DNA of 64,000 nt from Cephalopachus bancanus (lineage: Eukaryota > Chordata > Mammalia > Primates > Tarsiidae). The position numbers and the translations under genes were made by a program. This document shows, piece after piece, positions 23,195 to 34,900 of the stretch. Position 1 is the stretch's first letter. Every line of letters starts with the position of its first letter. The notes beneath the pieces are model-generated. The model was not told the origin of the DNA, ran no database searches, and was given only the letters and a program-made list of their open reading frames with translations. Where the stretch lies: contig JAPVLO010000074.1 of NCBI GenBank assembly GCA_027257055.1, positions 4,355,001 to 4,419,000 on the forward strand, written 5' to 3'.

Positions 23195-23320
23195 ATTCTA
23201 CTTTTAGCTCTACTCTTTACCAGCATTGTGACCTTGAGTAAGTCATTTTAATCTTTACAAACCTCAGTTTCTTCGTGGAAAAAAAAAAGTGGAGCTTGGT
23301 AAGAACTAAAGACATGTATA
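23195..23320 (+). repeat. MIR SINE
   Basis: 'cattgtgaccttgagtaag' then 'aacctcagtttcttcgtgg' are the MIR core phrases in order. Confidence 0.65.
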
Positions 23321-25690
23321 ACTCTGCAGTTTTAAGCTGTGATACAGAGACTTCTGTGAATTATTGAAATTCAACATTTCCACATCATTCTATTAAGGCT
23401 GCATAATCTTAAAGCAGGCATTTCATTATTTCAAACTTCTAAACTGCATTTTTCTCATAAGGGCAGCTCTTAAGTGGCTCTTTTGGTCAAGACAACTCTA
23501 GCATGCTTTTTAATCACACAGCTCATCACTCTGATCCAGATGCAGCATTTAAATTGTTTATGTGTAAGCCTCACATGAAGGATATAGTGTTTAACTTCTG
23601 CATCCAAATTCAGAATATGCTTCCAACATCCACTTCAAGATACAAGTTAATATTTTAGTAAACTGTCAAAGCGTGAGTATAAAAGTGCTAAAGTTTGTGT
23701 AATTCTGAATTTCTCTATGTATGTGGGTGTGCACATGCATTAATATTCTCATTTCTATCATGTAATGACCTTAGTTGATTTTATCACCAGTAATCTGAGT
23801 GCAGATGGCAGCTGAGGGGAAGCCTGAGGATGCTTTACGATTGAGCAAAGCCTATAATTATCCCAGTATAATTGTCTCTGAATAAGCAGAAAGTATCTTC
23901 AAATTAATAATCTCCTTTACTTTGCTGCTGGCTGTTTTCCACCTAGGTAAATTATCTAGAACAAGAATTGCCAGTGGAAGTCAAGAAACAATCTATTTTT
24001 TTTTCTCTTTTCTTTGTCAAAAATACCTACTTTTTATCTCTTCAAAATATTCAAATCTCAAATACAGTGGTTAGAGGGGAGTAAAGAGTGTTGTTAATGA
24101 CAGAGGGAAGCAGAAAAAGAGATAAATTTCAGCTAGCTGAAATTATGGAAAATCAAGAAGGGGTCACAAATGGAGCAACTACATTGGGGTCCTGTCAAAA
24201 AAGATTTCCAGATTTACTCTATTAGATTTCATTATAAATCATTATTAACTTTTAATCCCACGCATTCTGTTGTTAAATTTTGTTCATTTTATTTATCGGA
24301 TACCCTTAATTTTCTCGTTGACTATAATCCTACTGTTTTTAGTCACGGTATTTCTCAATACTTAATCTTCTTGCATTATTCTGACTGTATCAATAAAACA
24401 AACAACAAACTAGGAAAGAGAATTCTGTGAACTGAACTTGAAATCAGCAATGAGCCCCAACGACCTCCTTTCTACAGTAAACATCACAAGTTCAGTTCAC
24501 TGAGAAGCAGATGCAAATTTCTTTTATATAGTAGTTAAGAATTTCATTGAGTAATTCTACATTCATGCTGTTTATGAAATTATTAAAATACTGTTGTCTG
24601 CTTGGCCATTTGCCCTGATTGTGCATGTCTGAGGCGTGGCTTATTAATACCATGGAGGTCACTCGCTCCTGAGCTAAGATGGTTTCTTCTTCCTATCCAA
24701 ACCACCCATTAATAAACATAATATAATCCTTATTTTAGGCCGAGATTCCCAAAGGTCTTTATATAACTGCTGTGAAGACTATGTGTTCTTGCTTATGTAC
24801 AATGGTACAAAAGGGATAGGCCAAGAAAAAAGGAATTTCTTAGGAATATAATGCAGTCCACATAACTGAGACTCATTAAATGATATTAAATAAAGGATTT
24901 AAATACAGGAGAAGAATAACATGTAGTCAGTTGGCTATTAGCCAGGGAGAAATGAATTCACAATTAGAGAGTCCGTAACCATCTGCCTAAGGAGATTGAC
25001 AGATGTTATTTAATTATTTAAGGATACAAAAAAATGTTGTAATATATTCCTTTAAGAGTAATGGAATTATTCTTTTTGTTCTTTTAAACACCTGAGGAAA
25101 ACTGATATCACATAACTGTAAACGTCTTTACAAATCTTGGTTTTCCCTTGTGCACATGTAATTCCCATTTGTTATCTGGTTATCTGATTACTTACATAAT
25201 TTCACATGCAATTTAAGATGCTGGTCAGAAATCTCAAAGGCAAATTTTGACAAACGAATGCAAAAAAGTTGACAACTAAAAAGTTTCCAACATTTGGGTT
25301 TCTCTTCTTATAAAGTCTGATGTGAGCAACTTGACATCTTGTTGATTGCATCAGTGTTAATTGCTAGCACTTTAAACAAATGTTTAAAAGTATAAGAGAT
25401 GCCGTGGATGATCTGGCATAAAGGCAGTAGCTCTGGCAGTGCCTGCTAGCCAAAAACTAAGTTCAACTCAGTCTAAATACAAGGAAGGCCATTTCCTGGG
25501 AAATCCAGGCACAAAGGCAATACTATGAGTATTTCTTAAGTAAAGACATAAATAACGTTTTTTTCTAGGAACTTGAGGAGTGTTTGTTTATTATCTTCTT
25601 GTACAAGATTCAGTCAATTATATTGCCATAAAAGAAAGTTTGAGGAGAAGCTAAACTAACTTGAAGACTGCCATGTGCCTACGGTTCATT
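23321..25690. other. no gene recognised
   Basis: About 2.4 kb without a repeat I can name or a frame longer than 86 codons. It is among the longest repeat-free stretches here, so any regulatory conservation would be best sought in it. Confidence 0.4.
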
Positions 25691-25706
25691 AATAATTAAT
25701 GAGAGA

Positions 25707-26002
25707 AGCCGGGTTCGGTGGCTCAGCCTGTAATCCTGCGCCTTTGGGAGGTTGAGGTGAGTGGATTGCCTGAGCCCGCGGGTTTGAGACCCACCTGGGC
25801 AGCAAGACCTCATCTCTACAATAAATCAAAAATATCAGCCGGGCATGGTAGTGCACGCCTGTAATTCCGGCTACTCAGAAGGCTGAGGCGGAAGGATTGC
25901 CGGAGCCCAGCAGGCGAGGCTGCGGTGGCTAGGAGCGGCCACTGCACTTCAGTCTGGTCGTCTGAGTGAGACTCCAACGCAAAAAAAAAAAAAAAAAATT
26001 AA
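25707..26002 (+). mobile_element. Alu dimer, lineage-specific, young
   Basis: Complete copy with the diagnostic middle linker and 3' end. A perfect 16-bp duplication, 'aataattaatgagaga', lies at 25691-25706 and 26003-26018. Confidence 0.97.
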
Positions 26003-26018
26003 AATAATTAATGAGAGA

Positions 26019-26618
26019 TGCCTAAATAAAACAGAAGCAATAATACAAGAAAGAATACAGAGCAGGAAAATAATCCGTAATTTTCTAAAACAATAATGAC
26101 ACAGTCAAAATGAGGTTCAACATTCAGAGATTCTTTTGCCAAATGATCAGTTTCTCCATGAGAAAAAATAAATTAAGCTCAAATATGTGTGCAAAGTCAG
26201 ACATATAGGTGGTTGAGATGGAGTTAGAATTGTCATTTCTCCGTTTACTTTTCTTTTTATTGGATATTGACACAGTACTATCACCCTCAACAGAGACAAT
26301 GAGTCACTACATTCGACATACTTTCTGCTCATCTAATAAATGAGTCTTAGGTAAAATGACAGAAGAGCTCAGTCAATGTAGGTTTTTAGAAAGCTGTTGG
26401 AACTGTATTATAAAGTTTAGGAGAAAGCCTAATATTACCAAAAAAATACTGTAGAGCCTTTACACAGCAATTTTCTGCATCCAAGTGAGCAGATAGTCTT
26501 CAGGAAAGAAGGGAGCGCTAATGACCTTTATGCATCTGAGGCAAAATAGAAGGAGAAAGAGGAGTAAATAAAGGAGACAGTATTTTCAGAAGAGGATGCA
26601 AGAAATATTAATGCCATG
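26019..26618. other. no gene recognised
   Basis: Unassigned DNA up to the LTR target site. Confidence 0.4.
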
Positions 26619-26624
26619 TGTCAG
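26619..26624. repeat. 6-bp ERV target-site duplication, left copy
   Basis: 'tgtcag' directly before the LTR is repeated at 27855-27860 directly after it. Six bases is the length typical of betaretroviral (class II) integration. Confidence 0.88.
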
Positions 26625-27180
26625 TGCTGGGAGCCGCAATCACTAGTAAAAGTAAGGTAAAAGGGACCTGAAAACAGGAAAAATGCCGGCTGGGAGCAAG
26701 GCCCCAGTAAAATGCAGCCATGACGGAGGCAAAGCCCCATGGATCCTGTCGATGGGCCTTCCCTAACTTTGAAGGATTGCGTGCACAGGCTTGAGAATAT
26801 TCCCTCTTTAGTTGAGATAATAGATGCGCAAGTGGATGATGGCATTTGACAGCAAAAATTATACATAGGCATAATGGAGATGAGAATGCAGCAAAAATGG
26901 TGCCCCTTAGAATGTGCAAGGATGTGGAATTAGCAGTAAACCCATGTATAGAAATGTAAACAAGGCTCAACAGCAAAAATTTCCCCCCTGAAGGGACAAG
27001 GGAATGCAAATTTTGAAACCTTTAGCTAAAAAGGAAAAACAAGTACTTCCTCATATCCTTCCTCATATCCTTTATAAGTAACAACATTGACAGTTGTGAT
27101 TGATGAGGAAGTGGGAAACTGAGACAAAGTATCTCCACAAACAGGTATTTCTGGGAAAAACAAGTCACAGACATGCCTTT

Positions 27181-27527
27181 TTGATTTAAGAAATATTATA
27201 GTTTAATTAGAAAGAAGGTTAAAATTAAAGTAAGGATTAGAATTAAATAGATAGCAGTTATAATTAAAAGATAAATGTTTATTATAGATGTAGGTATTAG
27301 TTAAATAGAAGTAATAGGAAATAATTAAGTTTTAAGGTAAACTTAAAATTATATACACTTAATGTAGGTTTAAAATTAAATACATTTAGGATTAGAAGTA
27401 AGATTAATTTCATATATAAGTGTAGATTTAGACATAAGTTTTGTTTAGAAATATAAAATGTAAAATGGGTAGAATTAAGAAAATAGATTAGTAAAGGAAA
27501 AGAAATAGAATAGTGAAGGGAAGAGAT
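27181..27527 (+). repeat. cytosine-depleted A/T/G tract inside LTR U3
   Basis: I count about 7 C's in 347 bases, with G frequent. Loose repeats of 'aggattagaattaaa' and 'taggattagaagtaag' type suggest growth by degenerate tandem duplication. It lies wholly within the U3 of the solo LTR. Confidence 0.8.
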
Positions 27528-27711
27528 TCAGTTGGCCTAGAGGTCACAGGATGTGGCTGATAAATTGGCAGCTGGTATTTTGTTACACCACTGGTAGCAG
27601 GAAGGAACAAAATGAAACTTGTAAAGGTCAACTTCCCCATAAACAAAAGAAAAAACATGATGTAAACATTTAATGTGTAACATTTTGTGGGTAGGGGGGT
27701 CAGTAAAAAAC

Positions 27712-27738
27712 TATATAAGCTTGTAAGAATTGAATAAA
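27712..27738 (+). promoter_or_regulatory. LTR TATA box and polyadenylation signal
   Basis: TATATAA at 27712-27718 and AATAAA at 27733-27738 are only 14 bases apart, implying a very short R region as in MMTV-type LTRs. Confidence 0.7.
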
Positions 27739-28130
27739 AACTGGCAGAGTCTTGAACTCTCCCCAGGAAGAAGGATCCTGTCGTGTTTGTCTTTTCTTTC
27801 TCGCCGATTCCCCCATCTCAAGCCCTGACTCTCTCCTGGAGCTGGACTCCAGCATGTCAGAAAAGAGAAATGACCAACACTGAAAAGTCTTGCAAAGAGA
27901 CTATGAAATGTGATCATGTAAAGGTCATGTTATCAGGTGATGAAGAGTTCAAGTGGACCTCGAGAAAAGGTGTTCCAGATAATTCACAGAATCCAAAGTA
28001 AGGTAGCTAGGTAGATGAATTATATGCAGTAACTGAGTATCAGTGTTTTTAGACTTTTTAATCGACAGTCCAGGAGGATTGTGTATGTGTTGTCTTTTTT
28101 GAGAAGAAGTAGAAGGAGACTTTAAATAAG

Positions 28131-28140
28131 AGTGCATCAC
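28131..28140. repeat. Alu target-site duplication, left copy
   Basis: 'agtgcatcac' recurs at 28400-28409. Confidence 0.85.
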
Positions 28141-28399
28141 TATGGAAGGTGGAGGTGAGAGGACTGCCTGAGCCTAGGGGTTCAAGACCTGCCTGCACTA
28201 CTTGGTGAGACCTCATCTCTACCATAAATCAAAAATTAGCTGGGTGTGGTGGTGCATGCCTGTGGTTCCAGCTACTTAGAAGGCTGAGGTGGAAGGATTG
28301 CCAGGGCCCAGCACATCGAGACTGTGGTGGCCATGAGTGTGCCACTGCAATCCAGCCTAGGCGACAGAGTGAGATTCAGACTAAAAAATAAAATAAAAC
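28141..28399 (+). mobile_element. 5'-truncated Alu
   Basis: It starts inside the left arm at 'ggaggtgagaggactgcc' and ends in AAAAT units. The linker 'ccataaatcaaaaattag' marks it as the lineage-specific type with some decay. Confidence 0.92.
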
Positions 28400-28943
28400 A
28401 GTGCATCACATAGACCAATGAAACAGAATAGAGAATCCAGAAAAAAAACCCAAACCTACAGTCAACTGATCTTTGACAAAGCAGAGAAAAACGTTCACTG
28501 TGGAAATGATACCCTATTCAACAGGTAGTGCTGGAAAAATTGGATAGCAACATGCAGAAAAATGAAACTATCCTAATATTTCACCATATACAAAAATTAA
28601 CTCAATATAGATTAAAGACTTAAATGTAAGACCAAAAACCATAAAAATTCTAGAAGAAAACCTAGGATAAACTCTTCTGGACAGTGGCCCAGGCAAAGAA
28701 TTTATGGTTAAGATCCCAAAAGCAAATGCAACAAAAGCAAAAAAACCAAACATGTGAGACTTAATTAAACTAAAATGCTTCTGCACAAAAGAAGAAATAA
28801 TCAACAGAATAAATAAGCAACATGGAGAATGGGAGAAAATATTTGCAACTGTACATCAGACAAAGGACTAATATCCAAAAACTACTAATAATTCAAACAA
28901 ATCAGCAAGAAAGAAGCAAATAACCTACTTAAAAAGTGGACAA

Positions 28944-29231
28944 GGTCGGGCACGGTGGCTCAAGCCTGTAATCCTAGCACTTTGGGAGACTGAGGTGAGA
29001 AGATTGCCAGAGTCCACTGATTTGAGGTCAGCTTGGGCAACTTGGTGAGATCTCATCTCTACAATAAATCAAAAAATTAGCTGGGCATGGTGGTATGTGC
29101 CTGTTGTTCCAGCTACTTGGATAGCTGAAGCAGAAGGATCACCTGAGCCCAGCAGGTAGAGGCTGTGAGCAGCGTGCCATTGCACTCCAGCCTGGGTGAC
29201 AGAGTGAGACTCCAACTCAAAAAAAAAAAAA
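28944..29231 (+). mobile_element. Alu dimer inserted in L1
   Basis: Complete, moderately diverged copy. The duplication 'aaaaagtggacaa' (28931-28943 and 29232-29244) is L1 sequence, so the Alu arrived after the L1. Confidence 0.95.
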
Positions 29232-29682
29232 AAAAGTGGACAAATGACATGAACAGACATCTCTCAAAAGAAGATGTATAGATGTGCAGCAAACATGAAA
29301 AAATGCTCAATATAGCCTCAGGGAAATGCAAATTAAGACCACAATGAGATATCGCCCCAAGTCAGTCAGAATGACAAGTATTTAAAAATCAAAAACAATA
29401 AATGTTGGTGTGGATACAGTGAAAGGGAAATGCATATACATCGTTGGTGGGAATGTAAATTTGTATAAACTCTATGGAAATCAGTATGGTGATTTATCAA
29501 AGAACTAAATGTAAACCTACCGTTTGATCCAGTCATCCCACTTCTTGGTATCTACCCAAAGGAACAGATGTTACATAAAAGAGACCTACACTCTTATGTT
29601 TATTGCAACACAATTCACAATTGCAAAGATGTAAAATCAACTGAATTGTCCATTAAAACTGATCAGTGGATAATGAAAATGT

Positions 29683-29694
<12 letters not shown>

Positions 29695-29724
<30 letters not shown>

Positions 29725-29730
29725 CACACC
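29695..29730. repeat. (CA)n microsatellite inside L1
   Basis: CA units with one CG. It replaces the short 'tatatacacaatgg'-type stretch normal at this point in ORF2, so it grew inside the L1. Confidence 0.9.
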
Positions 29731-30124
29731 ATGGACTACTATTCAGCCATAAAAACGAAATAAAGAATGTATTTTACAGCACTTTTGAAGCAACTTGGAT
29801 GAAACTGGAGACCATTAGCCTAGGTGAAATAACATGGGAAGGGAAAACCAAATACTGCATGTCCTCACTTATAAGTCTTCACTATATGCTAAACTAAGGA
29901 ACAGCAAAGGAATATAGAATGACATAATAGATATTGAAGACTCAGAAGGGGGATGGTCAGAAGTGGGCAGGGATGAAAAATTACCAATCAGATGCAATGT
30001 GTACAGCTGGGGGTGGAGGGTATGTGTAAAACTCAGATTTCTTTGCCACTATACAATGTATACATGTCAACAAAAATTATTTGTACCCCTTAAAGCTATT
30101 GAAATAATACACAATAAAATAAAG

Positions 30125-30817
30125 TAGAATTGAGGAGTTTTCATGTAAAAAAATATAATGCATCCACTAATTAAAACAACACAAAACAAAAATAATTGTT
30201 TCTTCTTATCACATCACTTAGAGAGCCTCCCTTTTGCATAACTCCAAAAAGCTACATCACATAGTCAACAATACTGACAGTTTTATCTGGAATTTTGTGA
30301 CGTGGCACTCTTGACCATGCCACAACAGTAATATTTTAAAATGTATTTATATCAGAGTAATTAATAAAGAGCAGTCATGTATGTCTATAAATATGCATGG
30401 ATGAACTATTTTATTACTAAATTTCTTTGAACATGTAGATACAAGCTAGCATTAGATTACTAAGTGTTTCTGTGACCACTTATTCAGAATTATAAAGAAA
30501 GGTTATGTCAGAGCTAAAACAGAAATGTACTACTCCTACTTTACTGTAAATCTATTCAGATTTATTTTCCCAAATCAAATTTATAAATAAATATAATGAA
30601 TAAACAACATCAACAAAAAAGCACACACAAAAAAACACTTAGGATTAGAATGTAACTAAAGCTTGGTTTTTATTATTTTGATTTCACATTTTCACCTCCT
30701 TATAAGAAATAGCAAAAAAACAAAAACAATGAGCATTAGTTGATTTCATATTTTTACTATGTAAGCAGAGAAAGCTTTACTAACATGATTTGACTTAATA
30801 TGCACTTAAAATATTGT
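30125..30817. other. no gene recognised
   Basis: AT-rich unassigned DNA. Confidence 0.4.
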
Positions 30818-31005
30818 CAAGGACAGTATTTTTCACACTTAGTTGTATATCTATATTGCCTGGTGGGTTTTAAAAATACTGTGTGTGCCCTAGCCCAAGA
30901 GATATTGTTTGAATTGATGTTAGATGTGGCCTGGGCATTAATATTATGGAAGGTCCTTGAGTGATTTTAATGTGTTGCCAAGTTTGTGAACCACTCTTCT
31001 AAGCC
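30818..31005 (-). mobile_element. MER5-like hAT-Charlie relic
   Basis: 'ggcctgggcattaatatt', 'gagtgattttaatgtg' and 'agtttgtgaaccactc' correspond to the typical non-autonomous MER5-type hAT pattern, ending in the terminal inverted repeat. Strongly diverged; orientation is uncertain. Confidence 0.55.
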
Positions 31006-31690
31006 AAGACATCTTCTGGTAACAAACTTCCTTTGTGAAAATAATTAAGCTTGTTCAAAAAAAAAAAAAAAATGACAAAAGGTATTCAGTAAGATGCTTA
31101 GAATGAATTGTGTGGATAGAACCTCACTTCGGTTTCACTGAATGATTCTTGGAGCCCCATTCAAGGCTGGAACAAGTATTTAAGCAAATTTATATTTTTC
31201 AATGTGCTGTTTTCTGTTTTTTAAAAGATTACAAACATATTCTATTGGATCTGCAGAAAAATAAAAAGCAGAAGATGACCCCTAATGTGAACAAGATTTC
31301 ACAAACTGAAAGTATTGTAATAAAGTCAGCAGAGATCAGGGCCAAGACTCTTCGGCTCCGATCCAGAGAGTTGAATTCATAAGTCCCTTTGGAGTGATCA
31401 GTTCAATTCGAATTACAATAGGTGTGACAATTTACTTTCATCTGAAAGTAGGTAATCTGCATAGGTCACTCTCTAGTTTGAGACTTAGCCTGTCTGGATA
31501 CCACATTGTAGATGAAAGGTGGCTTGCAAAACTGGCAATTAGAAATAGGGTATTTTCAGTAGAAGGACCATCAGTATCTGTAGCCTGGAATGTGCCTGGA
31601 GAAAGGCCTCTTTCTGTTGTAGGGACATTTTAATCTAGAGAAGAGTTTGCTTCCTCTGGTTGTATGAAATCATCTCTGCAGGGTTTTAAA
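31006..31690. other. no gene recognised
   Basis: Two chance frames of 77 and 79 codons (31149-31382, 31394-31633) lie here. Neither shows a domain or a splice context I can defend. Confidence 0.35.
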
Positions 31691-31704
31691 AATTTGAATA
31701 TTTT

Positions 31705-32029
31705 TGGCCAGGCTTGGTGACTCAGCCTATAATCCCAGCACTTTGGGAGGCCAAGGCGAGTGGATTGCCTGAGCCCGCGGGTTTGAGACCAGCCCGGGCA
31801 ACTTGGTGAGACCTCATCACTATAATAAATAAAAACTTAGTTGGGCGTGGTGGGGCACGCCTGTAGTTCTGGCTACTTGGAAGGCTGAGGTGGAAGGATC
31901 GCTGAAGCCCAGTAGGTCGACTCTGGAGTGACCGTGAGCATGCCACTGCACTCCAACCTGGGCTATGGAGTGAGACTCCAATTAAAAAAGGTAAATAAAT
32001 AAAAATAAATAAGTAATAAATAAATAAAT
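31705..32029 (+). mobile_element. Alu dimer, lineage-specific
   Basis: Complete copy with a long tail of AAAT units at 31985-32030. A diverged flank match, 'aatttgaa', occurs at 31691-31698 and 32030-32037. Confidence 0.92.
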
Positions 32030-32204
32030 AATTTGAACACTTCTAAAAACTTGCTCTTTGTTTTCCCTATCCCTAGACTCTACTGGTTACCACGGTGTTT
32101 ACCACAAAGGAGTTCAGAAAATCTTGTTAAAGTAACACACATTCACTCTCATTCTGTTCTGTCTAGTCATAACTCCACACAGGACATCCTGGCCATTATG
32201 CTTC

Positions 32205-32400
32205 AGGCACTTTGGCTTAGTGATTAAGAGCAGTGCTCAGATATCTAGCTGCCTAGGTTTAAAATGTGATCCCACCACTCATAAGCTAGGTCAATTCAAT
32301 TCTCCAATATTCAGTTTTCTCCTCTACAAAAGGCAAACAATAATATCTATCTCATATATCACTTGTAAGTACTCAATAATACACTCAAAGGAAATAGCAG
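32205..32400 (+). repeat. MIR SINE
   Basis: 'cttagtgattaagagcag', 'gctgcctaggtttaaaatg', 'ccaccactcataagctagg' and 'cagttttctcctctac' follow the MIR consensus from its tRNA-like head to its core. Confidence 0.8.
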
Positions 32401-34240
32401 CTTGACACTGTTAATGAAACTATTCATTATGACTATTAATGATTTCACCAAGTCATCCTCAGCAACATATTTTATTTCACTTCAACCATATGTTCCTTAA
32501 TTAAGAGCGAGAGTAACACATTTTAGTAGGGACAATGGGGAAGGGACAAAATTGCATGTAAAAGGCAGCTCTTAACATAGAAATATGAAACAGCCCAAAG
32601 GACTTCTTCCTTACAGATTCAGACACTTCTGATTAAAATTAAAACATACTTATTTCTGGTTCACTACATCTTTCTTATTAAGTTATATAGCTCTTCTTTT
32701 ATTTTAGTGCCAAATATCTGGGAGTGCTATACTTCTAGCGACAATAAAAAATATTCAACTTTTTAAAAAAATATATAGGTTTCTCAAATAGGCACCAGCT
32801 GGAGCATATAGAAAAAATGGTAGGATAATGACAGAATATTGGCATAAATAATCACAGATCACAAATTATCAGTATAATTTTCATAGTAAGAAATACAGTA
32901 TATGTGATCATGTAAAGTGACTTTAATTTTACAATACAATGACAAACTGCAAATTATTATAGAGTGCATATATACCTGACAAACAGACAAAAACCATCTG
33001 TATCCCAGAAAAGGGGATGTTTCCACATGGTTTTGACCAGCGGTATCATTAATGAAAGAATAACTCACCTGAAAGGGAAGAATTTCCTTTTATCTCCTTT
33101 TGCCTTCCTATTCTTTAATGTAGAAGTTAATGAGTATTGAAATGGACAAAAGACAAGAAAAGGCATAAGAGAAAGGGGCACACTGAATTTTCATTTTAGA
33201 ATAATCTGACTTGGTCTGCTCGACCTTCCTCGCTTGAGCATTTCTGAAAATAGACAAACTGTTACAGGAGCTTTTCGTGGCTATTTCTGCACAGAATGTA
33301 AATATTCAGAGAATAAGAAAAATATTGCTTAGGCCTTTTATAAGATGATCTCTAGGAAAGTCAGAATTCTTGTGCATCATACATATTTTGTGAGAGAATA
33401 AAAGCCGTTATTTTTTTCAGTCAATTAAATACCACTTTGCAGGTAAACCATTTCTGTTCTTCATTCATGAACTACTCCCCACTCCCACTCCCTGTCCCCA
33501 CCAACACTTCAATTTTCAGAAAAAACAGATTCTGATTTGGAACTAAGTTTTTTTGTCTTTTTTTAGTATTCAATTTATTTTTCAAACAAAAGTCTTAAAT
33601 TAAATTTCTGTTTAGTGTCTGGAAGTTTGATACATTTTCTCATTAATGATCAGAGGTATCATTAGAGGAATCATCAATAAAAAAACCTCACTTGAAAGAT
33701 TAATAACATCTGAAGGGGATGTTATTAATCCTTACTGTTCAAGCAGACACTGTGAGAAGCTTACACAGAGTAAGACAATGATGTCACTAATACATACATC
33801 ATAAACAAAGACTGGTCACAATGTGTGTAGCATTGCTTAACAGTAATTGTTTCTTATCTGTTCTATAAACAGAAAACTAAAGTTTACATAAGGCTAAATA
33901 TTTTTAGTTATTTAATGGCATGGTCTTGTTGAACTACACATCTTACTTTCCTGGAGTTGAGATCTTTGTAGTTATGTGTGGTCAAAGTCACGGTCTCAGT
34001 CCTGCTTCTGTTTCTCCTAACACCCAGGTCAGTCCTGCCAGGCAGGTGACAGGGTTTCCCTAAGTGTTCCCTGGAGCATGATACTTGTGATTCTCAGACT
34101 CGCTAGACCGAAATACAGGAGAACACTGAGACCCCTTATGCTGTTCTTCTGAGTGAAATGACTTTTCATCTCTTAAACATATGGTGTTGTTTTAGCTCTT
34201 GCTGATGCCTTATATTTTCCCCTTCAAAAATATTCAAGAC
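32401..34240. other. no gene recognised
   Basis: About 1.8 kb of unassigned DNA. The text at 33940-34130 is less AT-rich, but I cannot name a repeat or a gene in it. Confidence 0.35.
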
Positions 34241-34266
34241 TTTATTTGTTGTTGTTGTTGTTGTTT
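34241..34266. repeat. (TTG)n microsatellite
   Basis: Short run of TTG units passing into TTTTG units. Confidence 0.85.
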
Positions 34267-34689
34267 TGTTTTGTTTCTTGCTACCTAGCTGCTTGAGAAC
34301 AAATTTCACATCTTCTAAGCCTCTATGATAGTTTAACTGCCTTCTATGGCTATACAAATTGCTAATCTCCTTGATAATGTGCTTGGTCTTCTGAACAGCC
34401 CATTTTGTGCCATGAAAACAACATCAGTAACTGCATCCTTCTTTCAGAGTGTGCCAACAACTTTGGTTATACCAGCTGTCTAACTAGCAGCCATCTTTAG
34501 CTATTCAGTCCCATAGTCCTGAGCGATACCAGTCTTGCAATTATCCCATTAAAATCTACGCCTGGAACATTTTGTAGTGGTCTTTATTGACTCTGTGGTT
34601 TCATGTAAAAAGGAAGATAGGATTTCCAGCTAAATGTCACTGGAAATTTTAAGATCAAGAAAAATAAGATAGCACAACCAAAGCTCGGG

Positions 34690-34900
34690 AGTCTGTTTCA
34701 TTCAGGTTTGAGTTTCAGTTATTCTAATGTGTAACAGGAGTAATTTTGTCCCTCATTGGGCCTTTGATTCTTTATTTTGAAGTGGAGATAATGGATGCTG
34801 ACTTCACCAAGCTTCTGTGAAGGTTAAATGAAGTCAGGGCATATAGTGCTTAACTAATGCCTACAGCTATAATGGGCAATAAATAAATATTAGCAGTGAA
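34690..34900 (+). repeat. MIR SINE, decayed
   Basis: 'ttgaagtggagataatgg', 'gtgaaggttaaatgaagtc' and 'gcaataaataaatattagc' follow the MIR 3' half. Confidence 0.55.

Larger units (their letters stand above)
26625..27854 (+). mobile_element. solo LTR, class II (betaretrovirus-like) ERV, 1,230 bp
   Basis: It begins TG ('tgctgggagccgc', similar to the 'TGTTGGGAGCCGC' start of many class II LTRs) and ends CA. Promoter signals are near the 3' end: a TATATAA box at 27712-27718 and AATAAA at 27733-27738, followed by a pyrimidine-rich U5. No internal retroviral sequence remains, so LTR-LTR recombination has removed the provirus. The U3 is unusually long, about 1.1 kb, in the size range of MMTV-like LTRs. 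It holds no long sense-strand frame. A 133-codon antisense frame at 26608-27009 is probably chance. Confidence 0.88.
28410..30124 (+). mobile_element. 5'-truncated L1, ORF2 3' part and 3'UTR, carrying an Alu
   Basis: Starts at 'atagaccaatgaaacagaat' in the ORF2 region and runs through the C-terminal coding region to 'aaagctattgaaataatac' and an A-rich tail. It is interrupted by the Alu at 28944-29231. The frame is broken many times. Its 3' end ('tatttgtaccccttaaagc') belongs to an older L1 family than the copies at 6631 and 7785. Confidence 0.9.

Noticed and set aside
26608..27009. 133-codon minus-strand frame, considered as a possible LTR-encoded protein
   Set aside because: It is antisense to the LTR, starts outside U3 context for a sense gene, and shows no homology I recognise. 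MMTV-type LTR genes are on the sense strand.
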